This document shows, piece after piece, positions 17,154 through 24,861 of a DNA stretch of 62,511 nucleotides. This DNA comes from a virus. The notes below the pieces were generated by a model. It had not been told where the DNA came from, did no database searches, and was given only the letters and a program-made list of their open reading frames with translations. Position numbers and translations under genes: made by a program. Where the stretch lies: positions 1 to 62,511 of the IMG/VR virus record IMGVR_UViG_3300047178_000142; one strand, written 5' to 3'. The first letter of the stretch is position 1. Each line of letters starts with the position of its first letter.

Positions 17154-17584
17154 TGCGGCTGGTCCTCGGCTTGTGAAATCAGGGCGTCGAAGAGTCGCGG
17201 CTGCTCCTCGGCTTGTGAGATCAGGGCGTCGAAGAGTCGGCGCAGTACGTCACGCGCGAGATCAGACACTGTGGCGTCGGGATTGGACGGGACCATTGCG
17301 CCGGCCAAAGCATAAGCTGGACGGCCTCCTAAGCTTTCCACAAGGCTTAGGGCAACGTCTAGGGATGCGGTATAGTTTGGTGCGTAAGAGCAGACCGCTC
17401 GAAAACCCAAGCCGCTCGGCATATGGTCTCCAAGAGGTTTCGGAAGGCCCATTGCCGCATTCCAGTAGATGCGTTCGGCCGATCCGCGCTTAAGAAGCCA
17501 GAAGGTTTCCCCGTCCAGCTCCCGATCCGGCCCCGTCGCCGTCGCAATCCGATCCCGCACGCGCTTAAGGTTCTCTCGGTTCAT
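17150..17584 (-). CDS. Phage protein with duplicated C-terminal 14-mer
   Basis: The 144-aa protein includes FRAVCSYAPNYTASLDVALS and VESLGGRPAYALAGA, features of a common phage protein in which a short pattern (Y-T-x-S-x-D-x-A-x-x-L) is conserved. The last 28 residues are two copies of RLFDALISQAE(E/D)QP, produced by a 42-bp tandem duplication. Its start overlaps (ATGA at 17581-17584) the stop of a reading frame that is now only a remnant (see 17598-18194). Confidence 0.65.
   Translation of the reverse strand: MNRENLKRVRDRIATATGPDRELDGETFWLLKRGSAERIYWNAAMGLPKPLGDHMPSGLGFRAVCSYAPNYTASLDVALSLVESLGGRPAYALAGAMVPSNPDATVSDLARDVLRRLFDALISQAEEQPRLFDALISQAEDQPQ
17157..17240 (-). repeat. 42-bp tandem duplication, two copies
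   Basis: Copy one is 17157-17198 and copy two 17199-17240, with three mismatches. The period is a multiple of three, so the frame of the host gene is kept. It adds 14 residues to the C-terminus. Confidence 0.9.
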
Positions 17585-17597
17585 CGCGTCGTCTCCC

Positions 17598-18194
17598 TTA
17601 GTCTTGCACCGCCCGGAATGAACTCCACCCCCGCCTGCTCCATTCGGGAGCGCCAGCTCGCCACGTCGCGGGCGGGCCGGACAGGAGTGCGCCCTTGGGC
17701 ATCTTCATGCCGTAGGCTTCGTAAAGCGCCTTGTGCTTGACCGGCGCCTGGATCGCATCTCGCAGCGTGCTGAGCGCATCGTCGTTGCCCACGATGTCGG
17801 CGAAGGTCTGCTCGGGAACCGGCTTGAGATATGCCTGAACGGCTTTGCGAGCCTCGATGTAGGACGGCGGTGGCTCGCGCTTTGGGTCTCCGCGTTCGGG
17901 GGCTGAGTGGTCAAATGGCATCATAAACTCGGCTGTGGAGCCGAGGACGGATTCGAATATTATGCGCCTCATTTCATTTAAGGTGACGTTCCGGACCTCG
18001 TCGGCTCTGGCTCGTCCGTCAGATGACGAGCTAACTCTGCCCGTATGCAGATTGCAGCTGACGCAGTTCGGATCGCCGCACGCTCGCAGCTCGGCCCGGT
18101 CGGTTTCCGCGGGCTCCTTCGGCAGCTCCGCCTTGCCGCGGCCCGAGAACATCGGATCATAAGATGACCGGAAACGGTCGTCGCGATTGCCCAT
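17598..18194 (-). pseudogene. Truncated AAA+ ATPase (FtsH/VCP-type), cut at Walker A
   Basis: The 198-aa frame has a novel N-terminal half with CGDPNCVSC, then an AAA+ start: TFADIVGNDDALSTLRDAIQ followed by YGMKMPKGALLSGPP. The family continues with GTGKT, but here the match stops at GPP and the frame runs into unrelated sequence. In another frame the joined DNA (17673-17581) encodes RDVASWRSRMEQAGVEFIPG and ends in a stop that overlaps the next start by ATGA. That tail probably belonged to the original upstream neighbour. The gene therefore looks like a deletion fusion. A GGAG precedes its start, so a peptide may still be made. Confidence 0.75.
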
Positions 18195-18207
18195 GGCAAA
18201 CTCCTTT

Positions 18208-18248
18208 TGCGAACTTTTCGAGGATGTAAGACGCTGAAAATGTTCGCA
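18208..18248. other. Imperfect inverted repeat beside serine recombinase, attP candidate
   Basis: TGCGAACTTTTC (18208-18219) is mirrored by GAAAATGTTCGCA (18236-18248), with one inserted base and a 16-bp centre. The 41-bp element lies directly after the recombinase stop codon. attP sites of large serine integrases are typically 40-50 bp, imperfectly symmetric and next to the integrase gene. A simple hairpin with another role is also possible. Confidence 0.5.
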
Positions 18249-18249
18249 T

Positions 18250-19899
18250 TCAGGATGCCCGCAGCGGGTATCGCACGACCATGCGAACGCTGGGTTGGGG
18301 GCGTGTGTAGCTCGCTCCAGCTACCAGCGCCCCCAACCGAGATTTCCGGTGCGCTGGTTCGTCGTCCAAGAACGCCGCCAGCTTGCCGTGAAGGATGATG
18401 TCGATAGGCGTGCCGCGCTCTTGGGATGTCGGCGCGATGACGATCTTGTCGATCAGGCCCCTGACCGCGTCGATTAACTCTCGTTTAGCCGGTGTCGCGC
18501 CATCCGCTGACTGCGCGAGCACCCGCTGCAGCTCGCCGACCATGGCGCCGTAGAGCTTCGGCGTTTCGGGGTGCAGCTGGATCGGCGGCTCATCGACCAG
18601 CATGAATTGGAGCTCGGCTTCAATCTTTCGACGCTCCACGTCCCGTTCCATCATCCGCGCTTCCATGGCAGCTGTCGCCGTGCCGCGTTCGATCGCGTCG
18701 ATTGTGCGTGCTTCCGACCTGATGATTTCGGCAAGTCGCTTCTCCAGCGGCTCCCGCCTCGAAAGCTGCTGCTGGCGGCGCTGATGCGCGGCGTGATGGT
18801 GCTCTCGCACCGCGTCGGCAATGACTTCAGGCTGAAGGATCCTGGCGCGAAGACCCTCCAGGACGCGCGACTGGATTTCCTCGCGGTTGGGCGTGCGTCG
18901 GTTCGCGCAAACGGACGGACCCTTTTCGCGATAGGCGGCGCAGACCAGTTTACCCGACGTGTAAACCGTATAGGAGGCGCCGCAGACGCATTTGACTAAG
19001 CCGCTGAACAGCCAGGCCGGACGTGGCGACTTTTCATGCGGCTTGGCCGCGCCCTCCGCCTGTTTTTGCACCCTCGCCCGCGCCCAGGTCTCGTCGTCGA
19101 CGATGCGCAGATGTGGCGCCGGCGTGCGCTTCCACTCCGATTCAGGCTTCATCCTCGGCGTGCGCTTGCCCGTCGTCGGGTGCTTTCGCACCTCCATGCG
19201 GTTCCAAACCTTCACGCCGGCATAGATTTCAGTGTGGAGGATGCCGTTCCCGCGCTGTCGAGAGCCGCACACGGTCGAATGCGCCCACCCCTGGCCCCGC
19301 GGTCCGGGATGCCCCTCGCGGTTCAGGTCGTTGGCGATCTCACGCGGCGACCGGCCGGCTAAATAGTCGGCGAAGATGCGCCGAATTACATCCGCCTCGG
19401 CCTCGACAATTTCCATCGCCCCGCCGGGGCTGGAGCGATAGCCAAAAAGGCGTGATCCGGTCGCGGCGCCGCGTTCGGCATTCGCTCGCATACCGCGCCG
19501 TGTTTTGGCGCCAAGCGTCTTTAGAAACTCCTGCGCCTGCATGCCCTTCCAGGCGACGTGCATGCCCTGCACCTCGTCTGTGGACAGCGTCGCGATGGTG
19601 ACGTCCACATAGGCCATTCGATTGGCGACATGGGCCAAGTGCTCAGTGTTGCGCGCGATCCGGTCCTCGTCCTCGCAGAGCAGGATATCGAATTCTCCCC
19701 GCTCGGCCGACGCGAGCGCATCGAGCATGCCGGGCCGATTGGCCAGGGCGGCGCCGGATATCGCTGCGTCGGAGAATATGCGGACCAGCGACCAGCCGCG
19801 CTGTTCGGCGTGACGACTGCACACGGCCACCTGGTCGCCGATGGACCGCTCGTTCTGGCGGTCCGAGGAGTAGCGCGCATAGATGGCCACCGTCGGCAT
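18250..19899 (-). CDS. Large serine recombinase (phage integrase type)
   Basis: The start at 19899 gives the canonical resolvase opening MPTVAIYARYSSDRQNERSI with the nucleophilic serine at 11. Translation from further upstream would cross the small gene at 19901-20062. The 549-aa protein has a resolvase domain (1-150, with DEDRIARNTEHL), a recombinase domain (about 165-270) and a zinc ribbon (KCVCGASYT ... CAAY ... CANRR). A coiled-coil region and C-terminal tail follow. Serine integrases recombine attP with attB without a DNA bend. It sits at the middle of the leftward early operon rather than at an operon edge. Confidence 0.95.
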   Translation of the reverse strand: MPTVAIYARYSSDRQNERSIGDQVAVCSRHAEQRGWSLVRIFSDAAISGAALANRPGMLDALASAERGEFDILLCEDEDRIARNTEHLAHVANRMAYVDVTIATLSTDEVQGMHVAWKGMQAQEFLKTLGAKTRRGMRANAERGAATGSRLFGYRSSPGGAMEIVEAEADVIRRIFADYLAGRSPREIANDLNREGHPGPRGQGWAHSTVCGSRQRGNGILHTEIYAGVKVWNRMEVRKHPTTGKRTPRMKPESEWKRTPAPHLRIVDDETWARARVQKQAEGAAKPHEKSPRPAWLFSGLVKCVCGASYTVYTSGKLVCAAYREKGPSVCANRRTPNREEIQSRVLEGLRARILQPEVIADAVREHHHAAHQRRQQQLSRREPLEKRLAEIIRSEARTIDAIERGTATAAMEARMMERDVERRKIEAELQFMLVDEPPIQLHPETPKLYGAMVGELQRVLAQSADGATPAKRELIDAVRGLIDKIVIAPTSQERGTPIDIILHGKLAAFLDDEPAHRKSRLGALVAGASYTRPQPSVRMVVRYPLRAS

Positions 19900-19900
19900 G

Positions 19901-20062
19901 TCAGACCCCACGTTTCGGGGCCGGTTTGGCCGCCATGGTCTGACTATGCTGTTCTTCTTCCAGAACCCGTGCAAGCGCCCGGGCCACACGCGCGATGGCG
20001 GGGTCGATCCCTGGCGGGATCGGCCTCGTCTCGGCAGATGTGCGGGAGGCGCGCGCGGACAT
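19901..20062 (-). CDS. Small protein upstream of serine recombinase (53 aa)
   Basis: A short frame starts MSARASRTSAETRPIPPGID and continues with a helix (PAIARVARALARVLEEEQHS). Its stop lies one base before the recombinase start and its start lies 3 nt after the exonuclease stop, so it fills the gap exactly. Short ORFs with a PPGIDP...ALAR helix often precede recombinase genes in prophages. Role unknown; a recombination directionality factor is conceivable but unproven. Confidence 0.6.
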   Translation of the reverse strand: MSARASRTSAETRPIPPGIDPAIARVARALARVLEEEQHSQTMAAKPAPKRGV

Positions 20063-20064
20063 GG

Positions 20065-20853
20065 CTACAGCGGGGCGCTAGCGGCGAGCGCGGCGGCTTC
20101 TGCCTGGCGTTCCCGCTCCCGGTTGGCCCGCCACTCGTCACGCCGACGGTTGATCTCGCGATCCGCGCTGGCCGCGATGCTGGGCGCCATACCAGGCTTG
20201 CTGAGAATCCACTGGATGAAGCTCAGATCGACGTCAGCCCATTTCGTGCCGCGCCACACGCCAATGGGGCAGGTGGGCAGCATGGCGGGCTCGTCGGTCC
20301 ATGCGATCATCTCTTCGAGCGTGGCGCGCTTCAGCAGGGCGCCGAGTAGATGAGCCGTGACATAGGCGTCCGGGCCGGCGCGGTGGGCGGGCTGGCACGT
20401 CTCGGGGCAAGGGTGGGTGAGGCCTTCGTCCTCCAGCCAATACCGCAGGCAGCCGTTGCCGTGACCCGGCGCCTCCGGCCAGACCCTGAGCGCCGCCTTA
20501 TAGGTGCAGAGCAGCGGCACGCCGCGCCTCACCTCCTCCGTCAGCCATTGGCCTTCCATGCCCGTGTTGTGGGCCGCGAAAGCGTCCCATGGGCCATCGG
20601 CGTGGACGAGTTGAGCCAAGCGCTCCGGTGAACAAAGAGGGCGCCCAATCAAATCGCTGGCCACGATGTGATGCACGGCGCGCGTTTGCGGCGGAATAGG
20701 GCCGGCGCAGGCGAACAGGTGCGAGGCGTAGCTGCCGCTGGGCTCTGCGCCTATGACGGCGCTAAGTCCCACCTCGATAATCTCGGCCTCGGGCGGCGTG
20801 AAGCCGGTCGTCTCGAAGTCGATGACGAGGACGCGAGGATGTTCAATAGGCAT
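20065..20853 (-). CDS. DEDD-family 3'-5' exonuclease (ExoX/DnaQ-like)
   Basis: The 262-aa protein has the Exo I motif VLVIDFETTGFT (Asp12, Glu14). An Exo II-like AAHNTGMEGQWL follows, with Glu in the usual Asp position, and then an Exo III-type HRAGPDAYVTAHLL (His and Asp). This gives the DEDDh arrangement of ExoX and DnaQ epsilon-type exonucleases. The C-terminal 90 residues contain the KWADVDLSFIQW-type extension seen in ExoX-like phage proteins and a basic tail. It lies next to the YqaJ exonuclease, which suggests a role in recombination or DNA end processing. Confidence 0.85.
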   Translation of the reverse strand: MPIEHPRVLVIDFETTGFTPPEAEIIEVGLSAVIGAEPSGSYASHLFACAGPIPPQTRAVHHIVASDLIGRPLCSPERLAQLVHADGPWDAFAAHNTGMEGQWLTEEVRRGVPLLCTYKAALRVWPEAPGHGNGCLRYWLEDEGLTHPCPETCQPAHRAGPDAYVTAHLLGALLKRATLEEMIAWTDEPAMLPTCPIGVWRGTKWADVDLSFIQWILSKPGMAPSIAASADREINRRRDEWRANRERERQAEAAALAASAPL

Positions 20854-21514
20854 CGGCTTCCTCCATCTGCGGCTGGGTCGCGGCGAAGGCGGCGTTCAGC
20901 TCGAGCAGCAGGCCTTCTGGGTCGATGCGGTCAGCATCGGCGCGAAGCCCCTTCATCGGGCCGTTCCACGCCTTCAGCGCCGCCGCGGGCGTCATCTCGG
21001 CGAGTGCCTTCTTGGCGTTGGCGACGCGCTCGGCGAGCGTCGGCTGCGGCTTCTGGTCCACCCCATCCGCCCGACCGTTATTGGCGGTCGGGCGGCCCTG
21101 GGCTGCGGAAGGTTGCGTCTTGGTGAGTGGCTTGAACGTGAACTGTTTCTTGGATCGGTTGCTGGCGTTCAGCGCCAGGGTGACCTCTCTGTCTATGTCG
21201 GACAGATGGCTGACACGGATGCCGCCCACCTTGATGCCGCCGAAGTAGACGTCCGGGTCACGGAAGAGGGTCATGGACTTGCCGACGTAGCCGTGACCGT
21301 CCTTGCCCCAAAGCTGAACAAGAACACGCCTCACCGTCTTGCAAGGCTTGTACGGCTTGCCCCCATCGCCCTCGAAAGAAAGAGAGATAGGCTGCTCCGG
21401 CGACCCAGGATTTGCTGCGATGCCGGTGATCCGAATAGTGCGCGGACCGCCCAAAAGGTCGTCTGCATTTAGCTGATCGCTCTTGGCGGCTATGGTTGTG
21501 CTGACATCGACCAT
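20843..21514 (-). CDS. Recombination-module protein, possible DNA-binding partner
   Basis: The start at 21514 overlaps the exonuclease stop (TAATG). The 223-aa protein has a conserved-looking core: DLLGGPRTIRITGIAANPGS, KPYKPCKTVRRVLVQLWGKD and LFRDPDVYFGGIKVGGIRVS. Such proteins are found beside YqaJ-type exonucleases in phages of Proteobacteria, which suggests ssDNA binding or annealing, but I cannot assign it to RecT, Erf or Red-beta. The C-terminal third is low-complexity and helical. Confidence 0.6.
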   Translation of the reverse strand: MVDVSTTIAAKSDQLNADDLLGGPRTIRITGIAANPGSPEQPISLSFEGDGGKPYKPCKTVRRVLVQLWGKDGHGYVGKSMTLFRDPDVYFGGIKVGGIRVSHLSDIDREVTLALNASNRSKKQFTFKPLTKTQPSAAQGRPTANNGRADGVDQKPQPTLAERVANAKKALAEMTPAAALKAWNGPMKGLRADADRIDPEGLLLELNAAFAATQPQMEEADAY

Positions 21515-22209
21515 TAGATCACGACCTCCATTTCTTGCCGGCGCTCGGTAGGCACCATGCGCATCGTCTTGTTGTGGTGGGCCGCCTCCCACTGGCGGCG
21601 AGCTTCGGCCAGCCTCTTCTCGAAGGCGCCGGCCGCGGTGAGGATGGCGACCTGGATGGCGGGGTCGGGGAAGACCCGCGTCGTCACCATGGGCAGGCCC
21701 GCGCTAAAGCTGACGAAGTCGATCCACTTCCGTTCGGAGACCAACAGGCCCGTCTGACACTGGAACAGGAAGTCGGGGTCGATCTGGTGGTTCAGCGCGT
21801 ATTCGACGACGGTTTGGATCTGGTACTTCTGGCGCCGACCCTTGCATTCGATCGCGCCGTCGGAGCCGACAAGCCCGTCCGGCGAATAGCCGAGCGTGAA
21901 GCCCCACTTGTCATTGGTGATGAATCCGACCTGTTCTACGGGCTCATAGTGGCGAGCGTAGTATTCGCGCGCCTCGATCTCGTCCTCTTGGCCGCGCAGC
22001 ATGTCGTCGCTGATGTAGCGCATCTCGACATGGCCGCTGATCCGCTGGGCCAGCAGCTCGTAGAGGTGCGTCCGCTCTTTCTCGTTGCTCGCGATCTTGA
22101 GCGTCGGCGTCAGAATCAGCTTCATCTCGCTGGCCGTGAGCAGGCCGCAGCGCGCGGCGATCCATTCGTCGGTGCCTTGGATGAGGTTCTGGTGGACCTT
22201 TATGCCCAT
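21514..22209 (-). CDS. YqaJ/lambda-exonuclease family recombination nuclease
   Basis: The 231-aa enzyme opens with IQGTDEWIAARCGLLTASEM, the typical Q-G-x-x-x-W-x-x-x-R-x-G-x-x-T-A-S start. The catalytic core has GYSPDGLVGSDG followed by AIECKGRRQK, giving Asp and Glu-x-Lys of the PD-(D/E)XK fold. It then has the FQCQTGLLVSERKWIDFVS segment common to lambda exonuclease relatives. It degrades duplex ends 5' to 3' and works with a ssDNA-annealing partner, here probably 20843-21514. Confidence 0.9.
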   Translation of the reverse strand: MGIKVHQNLIQGTDEWIAARCGLLTASEMKLILTPTLKIASNEKERTHLYELLAQRISGHVEMRYISDDMLRGQEDEIEAREYYARHYEPVEQVGFITNDKWGFTLGYSPDGLVGSDGAIECKGRRQKYQIQTVVEYALNHQIDPDFLFQCQTGLLVSERKWIDFVSFSAGLPMVTTRVFPDPAIQVAILTAAGAFEKRLAEARRQWEAAHHNKTMRMVPTERRQEMEVVI

Positions 22210-22211
22210 GG

Positions 22212-23393
22212 TCAGAACTCCAGCCGGACGTGCGGGACATTGCCGCCGGTGATCGCCAGCACGACCGCTTTGGCCAGGTCCTCGTCGGCGCCGGTGTGCT
22301 CCATGATGGCCTCCTTCGCGGCCTTCATGATCCGGCCGCGGTGTGCGCGGTCCTCTTCCCGGCGGCGCTGTTCGGCGGCCAAGCGCTCCTGCTCCGCGAC
22401 ACGCTCCCGCTCGGCGTCTTCGTGCCGCTGGCGCTCAGCCGCAGCCTCGCTCTCCAGCCGCGCTATCTCCGCAGCGGCCTGCTCTTGCGCCTCCTGCCTC
22501 GCGCGCTCCGATGCGGCGAGCGCGTCTTGGAACTCCCGCTCCAGCCGGGCCGTCTCCGCCTGGCGCGCCTGTTCAGCCCTTTCCGCCGCCTCCCGTGCGG
22601 CGCGCTCTTCCGCCGCCGCGATCTCGGCTTGACGCTCCTGCTCAGCCTGGGCGCCCCGCTCGGCCTCCAGCTGGGCGCGCTCGCGCTCTTCGTTCTCCGC
22701 CGCCAAGCGCGCCTGCTCCTGGCGCTCGGCTTGCGCGCGCTCCTCCTCTAGCCGGGCGCGTTCGGCCGCCTGGGCGCGCAGCTGCTCCAGCTCGGCGCGA
22801 TCAGCCTCCTCCTGGCGCACACGCTCCAGTCCGGCCCGAAGCGCATCTAGCGCGGTTTCGCGGGCATAGATCGCGGCGCCGGCCATCTCCTGGAACTCGT
22901 CGTCGGTGATGGCCACCGCCTCAAGCTCGCCGATCCGCTGGGCGATGGCCTCGCTCGTCTCGCCGTGCTGGATCGCCCCGGATGACTGCAGCTTGGTCAG
23001 CAGGACCTGGACGCGTTCGATCCGGGCCTCTTCCGCCGCCTCCCATTCGGTCAGCGGCTTGCGGACCTCGGCGGCCAGGCCGTCGAGCTCTTCCTTGATC
23101 GTCCGCAGCGACGCGTTGACCGCATTCACGGTCTTCTGCGCGTCCTCCTTCAGCTTGGCGCCTTCAGCCACCAGCGCCGTCTTGCTCTTGACGACGTTAA
23201 AGGACATGGACCGGATCGCGTCCCTGCCCTTCTTCGTGCTGACATCGGCCTGCAGCTTGTCCGTCTCGGCTTTGACGCGCTGATAGAACTCGCTGAACCT
23301 GGATGCGTCCGTGAACACCTCCAGCGCGGTCGCCGGGGTGATGAGAGCCAAAGCGCCCTGAGCCGGCGCTTCCATGATTTCGACGCTCGTCAT
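22212..23393 (-). CDS. Long coiled-coil protein of recombination operon (DUF1351-like)
   Basis: The start at 23393 has GGAG upstream and overlaps the previous stop (ATGA). An upstream extension lies inside the preceding gene. The 393-aa protein has a globular N-terminus (about 1-150, with ASRFSEFYQRVKAETDKLQA and FNVVKSKTALVAEGAKLKED) resembling phage DUF1351-type proteins. A long Ala/Glu/Arg coiled coil (about 190-360) follows, ending in IRKAAKEAIMEHTG-like sequence and VPHVRLEF. Position before the exonuclease suggests a recombination accessory role. Confidence 0.7.
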   Translation of the reverse strand: MTSVEIMEAPAQGALALITPATALEVFTDASRFSEFYQRVKAETDKLQADVSTKKGRDAIRSMSFNVVKSKTALVAEGAKLKEDAQKTVNAVNASLRTIKEELDGLAAEVRKPLTEWEAAEEARIERVQVLLTKLQSSGAIQHGETSEAIAQRIGELEAVAITDDEFQEMAGAAIYARETALDALRAGLERVRQEEADRAELEQLRAQAAERARLEEERAQAERQEQARLAAENEERERAQLEAERGAQAEQERQAEIAAAEERAAREAAERAEQARQAETARLEREFQDALAASERARQEAQEQAAAEIARLESEAAAERQRHEDAERERVAEQERLAAEQRRREEDRAHRGRIMKAAKEAIMEHTGADEDLAKAVVLAITGGNVPHVRLEF

Positions 23394-23581
23394 GCCGCAT
23401 CTCCTGTCGGTGTTGCGATGGGTGGCCAGTCGGGCTTCGTGCACATCGGCCGGCGCAGGCAGTAGGCGCGGGCCACGTCCACCAGGGCTCCGCGCACATA
23501 GGCCGCAGGCAATAGGAATCGGTTCGGGCACGGGTTGGGGTCCCGGGCCAGCGCTCCCTGATCGTAGGGACAGCCGCTCAT
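23390..23581 (-). CDS. Cysteine-rich small protein (63 aa)
   Basis: Both ends overlap neighbours by ATGA, which strongly supports a real gene. It contains four cysteines (SGCPYD, NPCPNR, AYCLRRPMC) and a YVRGALVDVARAY helix. A small zinc-binding fold is possible. No family is recognised. Confidence 0.6.
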   Translation of the reverse strand: MSGCPYDQGALARDPNPCPNRFLLPAAYVRGALVDVARAYCLRRPMCTKPDWPPIATPTGDAA

Positions 23582-23943
23582 CGCAGCCGCTCCATCATCA
23601 GATCGTCGCGGCGCAGATCGGCGAAGTGCTCAAGCGCGCGATCGGCTTCGGCGTCCGCATCGGCGATGGCGCTTTGCAGCATTGCGTCGATGTCAGCGGC
23701 ATCGACCAGCATCTCGACCAGCTCGCGCTCGTCGTGGTGCGCCCATCCGAACGGGCCGGGCTTGCCGTCGATCAGAAGCACCGAGATGCCCTCCACGACG
23801 TCGCCGGCGCCGGGGTCATAGTTTTCCGGCGGCCCGAACCGACCGGATTCCGGCGAGCCCCAGGCGACGGTGAAGCTGTAAGTGACCTCGCGCTCGGAGC
23901 CGTCGAGATCAAAGGTTTGCGTGAAGCGGTACGACTGACCCAC
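23578..23943 (-). CDS. Hypothetical early protein (121 aa)
   Basis: The protein has a beta-rich N-terminus (YRFTQTFDLDGSEREVTYSF) and an acidic helical C-terminus (AIADADAEADRALEHFADLR). It overlaps the next gene by ATGA and follows the HTH gene by 8 nt. Not recognised. Confidence 0.6.
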   Translation of the reverse strand: MGQSYRFTQTFDLDGSEREVTYSFTVAWGSPESGRFGPPENYDPGAGDVVEGISVLLIDGKPGPFGWAHHDERELVEMLVDAADIDAMLQSAIADADAEADRALEHFADLRRDDLMMERLR

Positions 23944-23951
23944 GATCGCAC

Positions 23952-24398
23952 CTATTCAGGATCGGCGCCGGCCAGCGTGCGCGCCAGCTGGAGCAGGATG
24001 CGGCGGAAGCGGTTCGACTTAATGCGCGAGTAGCAGTCCACGAGCTCGTCGGCGCCGCGGGCGCTGGTCATCACAGCCATGATGTCGGGCGATTGGACGC
24101 CGGGATCGCCCTCCTCCGGCAGGAGCGAGGCGGGCGGAACGCCCAAGGTGCGCGCCGATTTGACCAGCATCGAGGCCGAGATACGGTTGACGCCGCGCTC
24201 GTATTTCTGGATTTGCTGGAAGGTGATCCCGAGCGACTTGCCCAGCTCTTCCTGAGACATGTTCTTCGACTTGCGGAGCGTCCGCAGGCGAAGGCCGACA
24301 TTGACGTCGATCGGGTCGGGGCCGTGGGCTTCAGTATCGAAGGGCATTGGAGGTCTCGCGTTTTCTGGAGGTGGAGGATTGACGGCGGGCGGACTCAT
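23952..24398 (-). CDS. XRE-family HTH regulator (second regulator)
   Basis: The HTH domain is clear: [40 protein letters not shown] and [20 protein letters not shown]. This closely follows the pattern of alphaproteobacterial XRE regulators of the HipB/Cro type. I chose the 24398 start because it overlaps the preceding stop (ATGA); 24347 is an alternative closer to the HTH. A C-terminal helical part ([20 protein letters not shown]) is typical of the same group. It lies within the early operon and may tune early transcription. Confidence 0.85.
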   Translation of the reverse strand: MSPPAVNPPPPENARPPMPFDTEAHGPDPIDVNVGLRLRTLRKSKNMSQEELGKSLGITFQQIQKYERGVNRISASMLVKSARTLGVPPASLLPEEGDPGVQSPDIMAVMTSARGADELVDCYSRIKSNRFRRILLQLARTLAGADPE

Positions 24399-24574
24399 CG
24401 ACCGCCGACGGCGACGTAGAAGACGATGGTCGTGACCCAGACCGCGCCGAAAGCCGCGGCCGTCAGCACGAGGGCGGCGGCGTTGAGCGCGGCTTCGGCG
24501 AATAGGCGGCGAAGGGGTATGGGCTGAGGGGGCGGGCAATAGGCGCCGCAATCTGGAGCGACCAGCCGCTTCAT
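24395..24574 (-). CDS. Small membrane protein (59 aa)
   Basis: The start at 24574 overlaps the upstream stop (ATGA). The N-terminus is short and basic with [10 protein letters not shown], and one or two hydrophobic helices span [20 protein letters not shown] and [11 protein letters not shown] single-pass inner-membrane peptide is likely. No family is recognised. Confidence 0.6.
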   Translation of the reverse strand: MKRLVAPDCGAYCPPPQPIPLRRLFAEAALNAAALVLTAAAFGAVWVTTIVFYVAVGGR

Positions 24575-24861
24575 TGCGCCGGACTCCCGGCCATCACGAC
24601 GGAACAAGGCTGCGCTCCGGCAGGCGGTTCGACAGCAGCGTCGAGCGTAGCTTGCCAAGCGTCAAGGTAAGCGCTCGCGGCGTGATGGCCGAAATCTAGG
24701 TCATACAGCTTCTCAATTTGAGCCAGATGCGGCTGCGGGATGTGAAGCCAGACCCGATCCAGGCGCGCACCGATCTTCTTCAGCGCGTCTGAGATTTCGT
24801 AAAGCTCTTCGATGACCTCGGTTTCGCGGGGCGGGCTGCTGAAGGGGCGCATGTGGCTCAT
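24571..24861 (-). CDS. Hypothetical helical protein (96 aa)
   Basis: A helix-rich protein with [20 protein letters not shown] followed by [20 protein letters not shown]. It overlaps both neighbours by ATGA. Not recognised; the amphipathic helices suggest a protein-binding role. Confidence 0.6.
   Translation of the reverse strand: MSHMRPFSSPPRETEVIEELYEISDALKKIGARLDRVWLHIPQPHLAQIEKLYDLDFGHHAASAYLDAWQATLDAAVEPPAGAQPCSVVMAGSPAQ

Noticed and set aside
23394-23531. Longer start for the coiled-coil protein
   Set aside because: The extension lies inside the 63-aa Cys-rich gene and the 23393 ATG has a proper ribosome site and ATGA overlap.
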